DNA from: Chrysochromulina tobinii
Lineage: Eukaryota > Haptophyta > Prymnesiales > Chrysochromulinaceae
Assembly (NCBI GenBank): GCA_001275005.1
Contig: JWZX01003084.1
Coordinates: forward strand, 1-34,162
Direction: 5' to 3'
DNA: 34,162 nt
In this document: piece by piece, positions 7,927 to 18,078 of the stretch
How the letters are laid out: every line of letters starts with the position of its first letter
Position numbering within the stretch: the first letter of the stretch is position 1
Made by a program: the position numbers and the translations under genes
Notes under the pieces: model-generated
The model's database searches: none
Told to the model about the DNA's origin: nothing
Seen by the model: the letters and a program-made list of their open reading frames with translations, nothing else

Positions 7927-10900
7927 TCACGGGCGTGAGATGCGGATCAACGGTGAGGTCAATTGAAGCAACTCGCTCTGCTGCTGCTTGATGCACAGGC
8001 GTCTGTATTCCCAGGACTGAGACTGCGCCATGTCCTCCTCTTCCATGCGCTTCACCGCTTGGTAGATTTGGTCCTTTGGGCCCTTGTGAGACTTGGGCTC
8101 TCCACGCACACGCGTAAGATCAGCCTGACTTCGAGCCCGTTGCATACGGAGCACCTCCTTCTTTCGCTGAGTGAGCTCCTCACGCCGAATAAGTGCCTGA
8201 GCCATCTCAGCAAGGCGTGGGGTGATTGGAGCGTCCGGCTGCTCTTTCTCTCGTACGTCCATCGTCCGTCGCAACAGCGCGATTTCACGACGGAAGCGCG
8301 AGCCGATAGCGCCTGGCCCTGAATTCTTAGCCGATTCTCCTGATCCTTCAGCGGACGTCGGAAGCTGCTGGGAGACGCCGAAAGTCACTTGAGTGCTCAA
8401 CGCGGATAGCAGCTCAACGATATCGAGCGTACTGGGCGCCGACAGCAAGGCAACGGGTCCCTGCTCGGTCTGGTTCGTCTGAAGACCTGCCTGCTTGATT
8501 GCTGCGCAGAGTAATGGCTCCGTTTCCTCATCGAGAACTCCTTTAAGCTCGGACAGCTTCAAAGCAAGTTCGTCTAAATCTGCCGCGGCGCGAGTATACA
8601 GAGCCCGCACAGCAAGCGACTGCGCCTCTTCCGATAGCGACTGCAGAGTCATCGCTGGAATCGCAGCAGTAAGGGAGAGCGCTGGAATTTCTTCAGCCCA
8701 GAACGAGCCCGAGATCCTTGGCGACCTTTGGGGGCTGATTGTGCTCCTCGCCGCACGTGACATCGGCGGCTGACTGATCGGCCGAGCCCCAGGGGGAGGC
8801 GCAACGGTGCACGAATCCATATCAGGCTCAGTATCAGCGATGCCATGCGCGAGCCATTTATCGCGCACGTTTCGCGTCGGCGACGCACGCACCACCTCAT
8901 TTTTGTCGTCGTTCTGTGGTCGCAAATCCATCAGACGGCCAGACCGTTGCTGGCCTTGCCCGAGATAAGGCACCGACTGCGTTCGATGCACTGGCGTGAG
9001 GAAACCCTTCGAGCGCGTTTCGCGATGACGGCTGAGCGGTACAACCGACGAGGAGTAGTGAGGATGGTACACCGTGCCTCTTGATAGCGACGGACGCACA
9101 GCGTAGACTGAGTCCATAGGACCAGATGTCGTTGCAGGTCGACGATCCTCGTCGCGCAGCCGTGGCAGCCGCTCACCTTCTTCTCCACGGCTGCCTCGCA
9201 CGCCGAGCTGTTCTCCACTGCCCCACGGTGAGACACCGTCAGCAAACGTCAGTCCTGGGGCTGATTGATGATCATGCGATTGACGGTGTTTGTCGAATTG
9301 GCTGCGCGCACTAGAGCGGCCTTCCACCGCAGCTACACCGGCGGCTGGTGCCCCTGCGTTCTCCAGCGCCGCAGAGACCGGCACCATAGCGGGCGACCGT
9401 GTCGTCTGCTCCGGCTCTGCGCCTCTGCGGCTCGCCGGAGAGCTGCTCTCCGGCTCGCTCCTGACTGGAGACAGTCGTGCAGGGGTCGGAGCGCCGGCTT
9501 CCGGATTCTTGCTCGTGATTACATGCTCGGGTGCAGCATGCGATGGATCGTGCCTCTGCTGAAGCAAAGGCGTCGATACACGAGTGCCACGCGACGGCGT
9601 CGAGCTGGGGCTGATGTGCCGACTGGCGAGGCTGTCCGTTGACTGACGCGGCGGCGTCTTGTCGCGGTGTTGCGATGGAAGCGGCGCAACATCATTCAGC
9701 GAAAATTCGCGTATCTTCGACTCGCGTCCTGGAGTCGAGACTCGGCTCCCTTGCTCCTGTCGACCTTTGGAAGACGGCGTCGAGCCACGACTTGCCTCCC
9801 GGCGGAGCCATCGGGCCCTCGCCAGCTGTTCTGTCTCTGTGCTGGACGGCAGCAAAAGCGTACCAAGGGCCTCCGCCAATTCTGCCACTCGACGTGCGTC
9901 TGTCTCCACGAGTTCTTCGTTGCTGGTATCAGCGTTCAACCCGCTACTTGCTTGACTCAGCAAGGCCGAGAGGCCTTGTGCTTGATGCGTATCCATCAAG
10001 TTGATTGCTGCCTCCTCAAGCTGCTGCAATGCACCGCGGAGGCCCTCGTATTCTTTGGGCAGAACGGGGCCGGAGACGATGGTGGCTCGCTTCCCACCGT
10101 ACGTGGTCGACGCTTCGGCTGACTCCAGTCTCACCTTCATCTTTTTAAGATCGCGCTCCAGGGTGGCTACCTTACTTTCTGCCGTCTTCTGGAGCTCGAT
10201 CAGGGCGTTCTCTGCAGTGGCTGCGCGCTTTCGGTACTCCTCATAGAGACCTTGAGCTCGAGTTTGAGCCTGTTCGGCGGCAGCTCGCACTTGCGCTTTT
10301 GTGCTCACTTGCAGGTCGTTCATAGCTTTTTGAGCGACCTGGCCGTTCTTTTCTAAAGCTTCGGTCATATTTGCGAGAGCCTGCTTCAACTCGGCAGCAC
10401 GCTGCTCGTTTGCGCTGTTCTCGTCCGTCAGTTTCGAGATACGCTCAAGCTGCGCTTGGGTAATCCTCTCAAGGTCAACGACGGATGCCTGATATTTCTC
10501 AATGTCTGACTTCAGCTTTGCCAGCTGGCCCTCGGTCTGACCTTGCTTTGCTGTCTCCTCAGCAGACTTCATCTTCAGCTCCATGATGGCCACTAGCTCT
10601 GGCGAAGGGCCACCTGGCTTGACAAGTTCCCTCTTCTTCTCCATCTCTGCTGCGAGGTTCTTGGTGAACGCTTGGGCAATGGCCCTCGCACGTCGGCTTG
10701 CTGACTCTCGCCTCAAAAGAGTTGTCTTCTCTGCCAAGTCCGCCTCCAGCTGCTTGCATCGTGCCTCGGACGCTTCACGCAGCATGGCCATCGCCTTCAG
10801 CTTTGTTTCGAATCGCTCTTCCGATGCTAGCTTGAACGCATCCATCTCAGACAGCAGTGCAGCCTTCTCGGTGTCCCTCACCTTTGTCTTCTCTGCAGCA

Positions 10901-13900
10901 GCAAGTGCGTCCATCCGTGCAGCCGAGAGTGTTTCTTGAAGAGAGTCCACCTGGGCATTCAGCTCATCTCGCTCCTTCTTCAATGCGAGCGTGAGGCGTT
11001 CTTCAGATGCCAGCTTAGCGACGAGCGCTCCCTCCGGTGCCTCAACCTGCCGACACCCTGCTGCCGGGCCCTGCCCGAGCAGCTCTGCGTTCAGGCGCTT
11101 GACTTCTGCAAGCTCCTCTTCGGCATCAGCTAATTTCTTTGCAAGGGCTCTTCTAGCCTTACTAGAGTTCTCCGTCTCTTTCATCAAAAGCTCTTGGTCA
11201 CGCTTGTCCCTTCCCTCTTGATATTCATTGTGTTGCTGACGCAGAGCCTCAACCTCCTTCGTCAGTGAGGCGTTCATCTCGAGGGCCTTGGCCTCACGCT
11301 CGGCGTAGTCCTTTATGCTCTCGCGTAGGCTCTCGCGTAGAAGAAGCAGCGCTTCTTTCTCCGATGCGAGTTGCTTAACTTCTTTCACGCCACTGGTTTT
11401 CTCAACCGTTAGCGTCTTGCATTTGAAGGTCAACACCGAGAGATCCTTCTCCATCGAGGTCACCTCCGCTTCGAAGCAAGCTGCGCGTACGGCGTTACGG
11501 GCTCCCTCGACATCGTCCACCGAAACCATCACAGGTTTTCTCGTCGTTTTGTTCAGTCGAGCTTCTGCTTGCATCTTCTTGATGGCTGCTGCGTGCTCCT
11601 GCTCGAGGGATGTGCATTTGTCCTTCCACGTCTCTAGCTCCGACGTGATCATATCATTGCCTTCTTTTGTTGACCGTAGTTTAGCTCTGGCCTCTAGCAA
11701 GTCTTGGGAGAGCTCATCCCGACGTTTCTGAAGCTCCTTGATCTTTGCCTGATCGTTTTCGGCACGCTTCCTCGCAATCTCTTTGACTCGCTCCTCTCTA
11801 GCTCGCGCGGCTCCATGGGAGTGGAGCGAGTCGGGGTCATCGTCAACCGCACCACCAGCAGCGGCGTGGAGCTCAATGTTCTCGCAGATCGGGCAGGAGA
11901 AATTCTCAAACTTGTCAGTCAGTTCCCGCTTCTCCTTCTCCATCGTAGCACTCATCTGATGGAGCTCATTGGTAGCCTTTTCACGAAGCTCCCTCATCTC
12001 AAGAGAGGATCTATCGCGCATCTCCTTTATCTCGAGGGCGGCTTTGTCGCGTAACGCTTGCATTTCATTCTCGTAGTTGGCTCTCATATCCTCGAGTCGT
12101 GCCTCCAAAGATGCAAGGGCACTGCTCATCGCTGCTGTAGAATTTGTGTCACCTGGGGTGAATGGTCGGCTAGCCGCTGTGCTGGCAGCTTTGCTAGTCT
12201 GGGTTGCAGCATATTGACCCGGGGTGTACGGGCGGCTGGGGAGGGTGCTTGTCTGAGTTTCAGCTGCCCGCTTGAGCGCCAGATCAGCCGCGTTCGTGAG
12301 AAGCTGGTGGTCAGTCAGCTCCAGGCCGCGGGAGGTCAAGCAGACCTCGTCGAGGATAGCGAACGCCGCTGGGGCAGCTGCGGCGGCATTGTCGGGTTGT
12401 AGGGCGTCACCCGGGGTGTAAGGACGGCTCCCAGCGAGACTTGGTGCACCTCCTGCCCCGTTGCCACCTGGCTCACCTCGGGTGGAGGGCCGACTACCGC
12501 TGCGACTAGCCGCACCGGAGGTGTCTTTGAACCCCTTGAGCTCGGATGGGTTGGCATCGGTAGCTTCACCACCAGGCGCGGGATCGGTAGCTTCGCCACT
12601 AGGCACGGGAACACGCTCCTCGTGATTGGCAGCGCCGGATGAATCACCGGAATTTGGGGCGAGGTCACCGGAATTGCGGCGAGCCAGTGGCGAGCCCCTC
12701 TGAGAAGTGGGCTTAGGCGAGCCCGGCTCCTGAACCGCCAGCATTGGTGACGCAGATCTAGAATTCGCGCGCTCTTCAGCATCCCTTGCAGCTGCTATCG
12801 CTCGTTGGGCATCATTTTCTCTTCGTTGGGCTTCTTTTTCACTGGCAGAGGCTTGGTCCATGAACTTGTTGGCTTGTTTCTCCGCTTCCCGAGCCCTCGC
12901 CTCTGCTGCCTTGGACTCTTCAGCTGCTGCGAGAGCGGCGTCTCTTTCTGCCTGCGCCCCTGCGACCAAACTTTCTGCCCGAGCCGCCCTCTCTAGCGCC
13001 GGGCGGATAAGCTCCTCCGCGGCCGCTGCCCGCTTTTCGGCATCGTTCGCACGCGATTCGGCATCCGTGGCACGTGATTCGGCATTTTCAGCGCGTTTCT
13101 CCGCCTTCGACAGCCTCAATTGCAGATCTGCCAGCTCTTTTCGGGCTACATCAAGCTCAAGTTTAGCCGCATCTGCCTTGTTCTGAGCCTCCTTTACGAG
13201 CCCTTCGAGATCGGCGCGCATGTTGTCCACCTCCTCCCTCGGCACTGCTTCCTCGAGCGAGCTCTTTGCCTTCTCAAGAGCGTCTTGAGATTTGCGTAAG
13301 CGTTCCGTTAGGTTGTCGATCCTCATTTCAGCCTCATAAAGCTCGGCGGTGGCGGTCTGTCTCGCTCGATACGCATCCTCCTCGACGCTCTCTAATGCAA
13401 GCTGCGTGTCGAGGGCGAGCTTTTCTGCGACTTGGAGGTTCTTTTTCAGAGCACCTCTTTCAAGTTCGTACTTATCGACATCGAGTTTGTGCTCCGCTCG
13501 CAAACGCTCCATGGCTATCTCAGCGTCGCGTGACTGGGCCTTCTTCTCGGCGTTCATTTTGGCGATTCGCTCGTTCAAGAGAGCGATCTCTTGGGCTGAT
13601 GCCTGGAGCTCCTCGTTGCGCAGTATCAGATCTTCTTCAGCCTTATCTTTGGCCCTGCGAAACGCGCTGACGTCGGCACGCAGCTTGTCCGCCTCCTCCT
13701 TCGTCATCGGTGGCACCGGAGGCGGCTTGGCGAGCTCTTTCTTGAGCTCCCGGACCTCTGTCTCCAGCTCCTTGATCTTCTCATTCGCTGTTTTCTTGGC
13801 CTCTTCAGCTGTGCCAAGGCGTGCCGCGGTTTCATTGAGCTTCTGAGCCTTCTTCACAAGCTCTTCCTCCATGGCCGTGGCCTTTTGCTTCTCCTTCTGG

Positions 13901-14616
13901 ATCTCCGATTCTTTCTCCTCAACCTCGCGCCCGAGCTGGCCCATCCGCTTATTGATTTTGCCATACAGCTTTTTCTCCTCGGTGCGCACCTCTCTGATGC
14001 GATCCGTGCTCCGCGTCTTGTGCTTTGCGGCAGGTTCTACGAGGTCTTCAGAGGCGCTCTCAGCAACAGTCGTTTCTATGCGCTTTGCGAGCTCTGGGTC
14101 CACAGAAGGTTCCTCCTCATCTGCCTCCTCATCGCTAAGCGCAGATGAAATGGCCTCGTTGACCGACTCGAGGGCGACATTGCGCTTTGTGGCGAGCTGC
14201 TGCGTCTTACTGAGCATATCGCCGACGTGACTTTTCAGCTTGTCGACGTCAAACCAGACATCACCAGGCATTCCTCCGGGTTCCTCCCACGGCTGGATAA
14301 TTCCACCGATCCTTTCCATGATGAGCTCGTGCTCGGATGGTCCTGCTACTGCCTCAGGCTCTGGCTCGCTCGGCGGTGGCAGCGGCGGTTGCTGCTTTGG
14401 TGGTGGTGGCGGCGGCGGAGACTTACGCACGGTATGGAAGAGCTGTGGCTCAGGCCTCTTAGGTTTTCGATTGGAGCCACGACTCTGGCGCTTTTCTTCA
14501 GGAGACGCGTACTCCATCAAGAGGTTGCGGGACGCGATCGCCGGAGGCGGCGAGGTGAAGTAGTCAAATGAACCCAAGGAGGGTGGGTCTATCCTCCGAG
14601 GACTCACGGCCCGCAT
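7927..14616 (-). CDS. Giant intronless coiled-coil protein (2229 residues)
   Basis: I do not recognise a named family. Residues 1-130 are disordered, with a polyproline run (KSPPPPPPPKQQ). Long heptad-type coiled coils follow at about 200-640 (rich in E, K, A, Q; AEKRAENAESRATDAESRA is typical). A low-complexity hinge at about 640-830 carries four SRP[YFS]T[PR]G motifs. More coiled coil runs to about 1600, then a Ser/Pro/Arg-rich tail with STP-type sites, ending in a charged helix. A single CPIC motif near residue 904 is too short to be a zinc finger alone. ATG 14616 is preceded in frame by a TAG two codons upstream, which supports the start. The shape suggests a cytoskeletal, basal-body or ciliary-rootlet scaffold; this is inference from architecture only. 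Its frame is open for 6.7 kb without introns. Confidence 0.8.
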   Translation of the reverse strand: MRAVSPRRIDPPSLGSFDYFTSPPPAIASRNLLMEYASPEEKRQSRGSNRKPKRPEPQLFHTVRKSPPPPPPPKQQPPLPPPSEPEPEAVAGPSEHELIMERIGGIIQPWEEPGGMPGDVWFDVDKLKSHVGDMLSKTQQLATKRNVALESVNEAISSALSDEEADEEEPSVDPELAKRIETTVAESASEDLVEPAAKHKTRSTDRIREVRTEEKKLYGKINKRMGQLGREVEEKESEIQKEKQKATAMEEELVKKAQKLNETAARLGTAEEAKKTANEKIKELETEVRELKKELAKPPPVPPMTKEEADKLRADVSAFRRAKDKAEEDLILRNEELQASAQEIALLNERIAKMNAEKKAQSRDAEIAMERLRAEHKLDVDKYELERGALKKNLQVAEKLALDTQLALESVEEDAYRARQTATAELYEAEMRIDNLTERLRKSQDALEKAKSSLEEAVPREEVDNMRADLEGLVKEAQNKADAAKLELDVARKELADLQLRLSKAEKRAENAESRATDAESRANDAEKRAAAAEELIRPALERAARAESLVAGAQAERDAALAAAEESKAAEARAREAEKQANKFMDQASASEKEAQRRENDAQRAIAAARDAEERANSRSASPMLAVQEPGSPKPTSQRGSPLARRNSGDLAPNSGDSSGAANHEERVPVPSGEATDPAPGGEATDANPSELKGFKDTSGAASRSGSRPSTRGEPGGNGAGGAPSLAGSRPYTPGDALQPDNAAAAAPAAFAILDEVCLTSRGLELTDHQLLTNAADLALKRAAETQTSTLPSRPYTPGQYAATQTSKAASTAASRPFTPGDTNSTAAMSSALASLEARLEDMRANYENEMQALRDKAALEIKEMRDRSSLEMRELREKATNELHQMSATMEKEKRELTDKFENFSCPICENIELHAAAGGAVDDDPDSLHSHGAARAREERVKEIARKRAENDQAKIKELQKRRDELSQDLLEARAKLRSTKEGNDMITSELETWKDKCTSLEQEHAAAIKKMQAEARLNKTTRKPVMVSVDDVEGARNAVRAACFEAEVTSMEKDLSVLTFKCKTLTVEKTSGVKEVKQLASEKEALLLLRESLRESIKDYAEREAKALEMNASLTKEVEALRQQHNEYQEGRDKRDQELLMKETENSSKARRALAKKLADAEEELAEVKRLNAELLGQGPAAGCRQVEAPEGALVAKLASEERLTLALKKERDELNAQVDSLQETLSAARMDALAAAEKTKVRDTEKAALLSEMDAFKLASEERFETKLKAMAMLREASEARCKQLEADLAEKTTLLRRESASRRARAIAQAFTKNLAAEMEKKRELVKPGGPSPELVAIMELKMKSAEETAKQGQTEGQLAKLKSDIEKYQASVVDLERITQAQLERISKLTDENSANEQRAAELKQALANMTEALEKNGQVAQKAMNDLQVSTKAQVRAAAEQAQTRAQGLYEEYRKRAATAENALIELQKTAESKVATLERDLKKMKVRLESAEASTTYGGKRATIVSGPVLPKEYEGLRGALQQLEEAAINLMDTHQAQGLSALLSQASSGLNADTSNEELVETDARRVAELAEALGTLLLPSSTETEQLARARWLRREASRGSTPSSKGRQEQGSRVSTPGRESKIREFSLNDVAPLPSQHRDKTPPRQSTDSLASRHISPSSTPSRGTRVSTPLLQQRHDPSHAAPEHVITSKNPEAGAPTPARLSPVRSEPESSSPASRRGAEPEQTTRSPAMVPVSAALENAGAPAAGVAAVEGRSSARSQFDKHRQSHDHQSAPGLTFADGVSPWGSGEQLGVRGSRGEEGERLPRLRDEDRRPATTSGPMDSVYAVRPSLSRGTVYHPHYSSSVVPLSRHRETRSKGFLTPVHRTQSVPYLGQGQQRSGRLMDLRPQNDDKNEVVRASPTRNVRDKWLAHGIADTEPDMDSCTVAPPPGARPISQPPMSRAARSTISPQRSPRISGSFWAEEIPALSLTAAIPAMTLQSLSEEAQSLAVRALYTRAAADLDELALKLSELKGVLDEETEPLLCAAIKQAGLQTNQTEQGPVALLSAPSTLDIVELLSALSTQVTFGVSQQLPTSAEGSGESAKNSGPGAIGSRFRREIALLRRTMDVREKEQPDAPITPRLAEMAQALIRREELTQRKKEVLRMQRARSQADLTRVRGEPKSHKGPKDQIYQAVKRMEEEDMAQSQSWEYRRLCIKQQQSELLQLTSPLIRISRP

Positions 14617-15479
14617 CGCCTACGAGTACAAGCTTCTTGTACCGCGCGCGCTCGATGTGACCGACCGAGCGGAAGGGTAAGTCGATGGCGCGGAGTTTCG
14701 CAATGAAACGTTCGCCGCACTTCGCCAGCCCGGTCGAGTGTTCGCGCTCAAAAATCGAGTCAAAGTACACTACTGTACATGTGTAAGCAGAATGTTAAGC
14801 CAGCGCTCTTGACGAACCCCGCTCCCGGGGGGCGCGCGGAATCCACGAAAACTCGAAATACTCGAAAAGGCGGTCGGGGCGGGTTGCTTCGCCACAAGCC
14901 CACAACACTTTTGACGATTTGAGTAAACTTGGTCGCTTGGTTGGTGATTGTGGTTCACCAAACTACACAAAAGTGAGCTGGTGAGCGCGACAGTTCCCAA
15001 GATCAACGATCCAGTCCCCGGACAGGGGCCTCGGATCCAGCCCCCGCTCGCCAATTGCCGCTCGCGCTGCTGGCGCGCGGTAGCGCAACTCGGCTTTCTC
15101 CCTCCGCTCGCTTCTCGGGGCCGCTCGGGCCGGGCGGAGCGGGCTTCGAATATGGCTTATGGGCCTAGTCTAGTCAAGTCAAGTCGAGTCACTCCCTAAG
15201 CGCTTTCAGGAGAGTCGTTTTGGACAAAATCCCGTTAACAATTCCACGGACCATGCAGTTCGCCTCCGTAGGTCCGTACCGTAGTCGCTCTCGCGTCAGG
15301 CCTTACGGTTATGCGTCTCCCGTCTCGCACCGCGGACCGCCGCGGCGCGGGCCGAGCTAAGGCCGGACGCCTTAAGAACGCCTTGACGCACATGACAACA
15401 TGTATTTGTAAAAACAAAAGTACAGGACACTGGCCGCGGCCATTCCGCTCGCAGCATTGAATTCCGCGGCAACCTGAGC
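14617..15479. other. Intergenic region upstream of the giant coiled-coil gene
   Basis: No gene is supported. A TACATGT core lies at 14776-14782, about 160 bp upstream of the coiled-coil start, and an ACATGTA at 15398-15404 lies in the probable 3' UTR of the plastid-protein gene. A short run of TCAAGTCAAG-type repeats lies near 15170-15190. A small ORF covering the start region in another frame (14564-14770) shows no domain. Confidence 0.4.
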
Positions 15480-16061
15480 TTACGCGCCACCTTCGTACAG
15501 CTTGCGGATCTCGTCTGGAGACGGCGGCGGCGGTGTCACACCACCATAGGTTGCCTGATCAATGTTCTGGCCAATAGGCACCTGAGCGAACGCGATGAAC
15601 CCAATCACGAGCGCGATGCCGGCTAAAATGGAACCAATGTTGATGCCAGCCTGCTCAGCATCTTGCTCTTTCCAAGCTTCGCTGAGAAACTCGTCTGGCG
15701 TTTCGGACTTCACGACCGCCACCTTTTTCCGGCTTGAGAGTGTGGCAAAGTCGAAGGCAGTGTCGACGTCAGCAGCAGTGGTACTGACAACAGACTTGCT
15801 TCCGCTGGCAGAATTTCCGATTTGTCGCTCGGCCGCTTCAGATTCCTGGCGCTTCTGCTCTTTGGCACGCTTGAGCTCGGATAGGCGAGCTTCCAGCGCT
15901 GCGATCTCTTCGTTGGATTCACTCATGAAAAAGCCCGGAGAGGTGATGCTGCTGGTGCGGCGGAGACTGCCATGCCTGCCGTGAGCGGGGGCGTGCATTC
16001 GCAGCGCATCGGCCACGGAGCACAGCGCGAGATAGAAGAAAGCCATTCGGGTCGCCGCCAT
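15480..16061 (-). CDS. Predicted plastid-targeted single-span membrane protein
   Basis: The 193-residue product begins with a hydrophobic signal-peptide-like segment (MAFFYLALCSVADA). A basic, Ser/Arg-rich stretch (HGRHGSLRRTSSITS) follows and looks like a transit peptide. This bipartite form is typical of proteins sent to secondary plastids. A short coiled coil (about 50-80) follows, then one transmembrane helix (IGSILAGIALVIGFIAFAQ, about 138-158) and a short tail with a Pro run ending in DEIRKLYEGGA. The tail and the segment PIGQNIDQATYGG look conserved in style, and I suspect a thylakoid or envelope protein, but I cannot name the family. ATG 16061 is the outermost start; an internal Met six codons on would leave a cleaner signal peptide. 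It lies head to head with the SAM-domain gene. Confidence 0.65.
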   Translation of the reverse strand: MAATRMAFFYLALCSVADALRMHAPAHGRHGSLRRTSSITSPGFFMSESNEEIAALEARLSELKRAKEQKRQESEAAERQIGNSASGSKSVVSTTAADVDTAFDFATLSSRKKVAVVKSETPDEFLSEAWKEQDAEQAGINIGSILAGIALVIGFIAFAQVPIGQNIDQATYGGVTPPPPSPDEIRKLYEGGA

Positions 16062-16233
16062 TGACCTTCCCCTGTGGGAGCTCGCGCAAGAGATGTCAAT
16101 GTCGCTGAGGCATGCACCACGTCAGCGAGAAAACCCCCTGCAAGCCCTCTCTACTTTCCTCGCAGGTAGGTGCTCGTAACTCAGGGAACCTCCTGTTGAA
16201 AGATTCCTGTGCAATGATCTGTGCAATTCCACA
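16062..16233. promoter_or_regulatory. Divergent promoter, plastid protein / SAM-domain protein
   Basis: Only 172 bp separate the two divergent ATGs, so both promoters and 5' UTRs must share this interval. No TATA box or TACATGTA motif is seen in it. Confidence 0.5.
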
Positions 16234-17244
16234 ATGTCGGGCACCGCGGAAGTGGAGGCCTTCCTGGCGGAGATTGGGCTCGAGTCTTGCATCCAGGCGG
16301 TCGTGCACAATGGCTTCTACACCTCCATGGAGGCATTACGGGGCGCGCAGTACGAGGAGCTGGTCGACTCGGGAGTGCGTCCTGTGCATGCAAAGCTCAT
16401 CATCAGCAATCTTGGGACCAAGGAGGACTACGCAGGTGAATTTCGCGTGCCCGCGACCGACGGCGGCGACGAGGTCGGCACGTTTCTACGCAGCGTCGGC
16501 CTCGAACATTGCAGCACGCAGCTTGCCGCAGCCGGTCTGACCACGCTCGAGCTGCTCGGCGAGGCGTCAATGCAGAATCTGGTGAGTGTCGCCGGCCTGA
16601 AGCCGGTACATGCGCGGCTCATCATTTCCAACCTCGACTCGGCGTCGACCTCAGGCATCAGCGTGACGCCGGCCAACCACCGGCTGGCGTCGCTCGACGC
16701 GGAGGAGCAGGGCGGCTTGCTTGGCACGTCCAACAACAAGAAGCCGCCGCGTGGCCGTCGCTTATTCATCTACGGCAGTGTGCTCCTGTGCCTTATAGCC
16801 GTGATCACGTACTCTATGGGCGGCGGGAGCAGCGCGCCCAGGCCATCGCCACATGCAAAAGAGCCCAAGCCAGGGAAGCACGCTGGCCTCGGCACCGAAG
16901 GCAAGCACGCTGGCCTCGGCGCCGACGGCAAGCACGGCGGCGACGGCAAGCACGGCGGCGGCGGCAAGCACCACGGAGGCGGACAGCCGGCTGTGTCTGC
17001 AGACAGCCCGCATGGTAAGAAGAGTGATGAAGACAGCCCGCATGGTAAAAAGAGTGATGCAGACAGCCCGCTTGGCAAGAGGAGTGGTGCAGACAGCCCG
17101 CATGGTAAAAAGAGTGATGCAGACAGTCCGGTTGGCAAGAGGAGTGATGCAGGCAGCCCTCATGGCGGCAAGAAGGGTGGTGCAGACAGCCCGCTTGCCA
17201 AGAAAGGCGGCAAGAAGGTAGATGCAGACAGCCCGGTGCCGTGA
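16234..17244 (+). CDS. Tandem SAM-domain membrane protein with repeat tail
   Basis: The 336-residue product has two SAM (sterile alpha motif) domains in tandem, at about residues 4-60 and 77-135. Each begins with a [FL]L..[IV]GLE.C pattern and ends in [RK]P[VH].[AK][KR]LIISNL. SAM domains mediate homo- and hetero-oligomerisation. A basic stretch (KKPPRGRR) precedes one transmembrane span (about 173-192), suggesting the SAM pair is cytosolic and the tail is lumenal or extracellular. The tail has GKH/GGDGKH repeats and then about eight units related to ADSPHGKKSD. I do not recognise the full architecture. ATG 16234 fits the first SAM domain closely. The tail is rich in Lys, His and Ser and could bind anionic partners or mineral, which is speculation. 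Confidence 0.75.
   Translation: MSGTAEVEAFLAEIGLESCIQAVVHNGFYTSMEALRGAQYEELVDSGVRPVHAKLIISNLGTKEDYAGEFRVPATDGGDEVGTFLRSVGLEHCSTQLAAAGLTTLELLGEASMQNLVSVAGLKPVHARLIISNLDSASTSGISVTPANHRLASLDAEEQGGLLGTSNNKKPPRGRRLFIYGSVLLCLIAVITYSMGGGSSAPRPSPHAKEPKPGKHAGLGTEGKHAGLGADGKHGGDGKHGGGGKHHGGGQPAVSADSPHGKKSDEDSPHGKKSDADSPLGKRSGADSPHGKKSDADSPVGKRSDAGSPHGGKKGGADSPLAKKGGKKVDADSPVP
16999..17237 (+). repeat. Coding ~30-bp tandem repeat (ADSPHGKKSD units)
   Basis: Units of about 30 bp starting GCAGACAGCCCG and ending near AGAGTGAT are repeated roughly eight times with small changes and one or two 3-bp length differences. They encode a Lys- and Ser-rich decapeptide in the tail of the SAM-domain protein. Confidence 0.85.
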
Positions 17245-18078
17245 GTCTCGAGCGCGCACAGAGCGTTCGCAAATGCATGCATGGGCCATGGGCGATCCAA
17301 TTTGGCAGTCCAAGGTGCGTGCCACGCGATCTCGAGAGGAGATCGCGCCGTACCCATTCCTATGCTTGGGGAGGCTCCAGTGTTCTCTGCGGTGCAGGCC
17401 TCTACGCTCGCGGGCCTCTGGAGGCTGGAGCGCCGCCATGGCGTACGTGTGCGGCATGATGCACGTCGCGTGATCACGCACGCGCGATTCCACGGTCGCA
17501 TGTCGGGCATCTGCTTCATTCGGCGGAACCTTGCAAGTGCGGACTGGCCGAGCGACGGTGCACCGTGCACGTCGTCACGCGCACTCGTGGCCGTGCGCCG
17601 CGGCTGGGTCCCGCCACTGTTTGAGCTCTCTGTGCTGAGCATCTGCTGATTGCGAGCACTCGTCGTGCACCGCAGCGTCCTCGGTTCGCTCGGCGGTACG
17701 TGCCGGCCGTCGGTCACGCGCCGACACGCTCCCAGGTCCCAGGTTCCAGCAGCAGCAATTTTGAATTTAAGCTCAGGAATCAGGAGTGTGTTGTAAATCT
17801 CAGCATGCAGTAACACTGAGTCCCTAGATAGATCTCATACGCGTTGCTGCACACGTTAACGCACATGCGATTGCTGCATTTGGGGACTGTGGTGTCCGCG
17901 AGGGCAGCGAGCGCGCGCGGCGCGGCAGCCCGTGCCGGCCAACACGCGACAGGAGGCGGGCGCACGCACGCCGTTGCCCCGCATCGAACCGCACGGTCGC
18001 CGCGCCGCACCGCACACCCGCACATAGCTGTTGGAACAGAAACCGCACCTTGATCATGCTCGCTCGATGTGGCCACCG
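17245..18078. other. Convergent intergenic region without a convincing gene
   Basis: This lies between the ends of the SAM-protein and CFAP299 genes. An open frame at 17281-17649 (+) encodes 122 residues with no recognisable domain. A CTGATTGC motif like those in two introns occurs at 17645-17652, so a hidden 3' exon of a neighbouring gene is possible but unsupported. Otherwise I see nothing. Confidence 0.35.

Noticed and set aside
17160-17816. A 218-residue minus-strand frame and a plus frame at 17281-17649 as a gene between SAM and CFAP299.
   Set aside because: Neither shows a domain, good start context or splice link; composition alone explains them.
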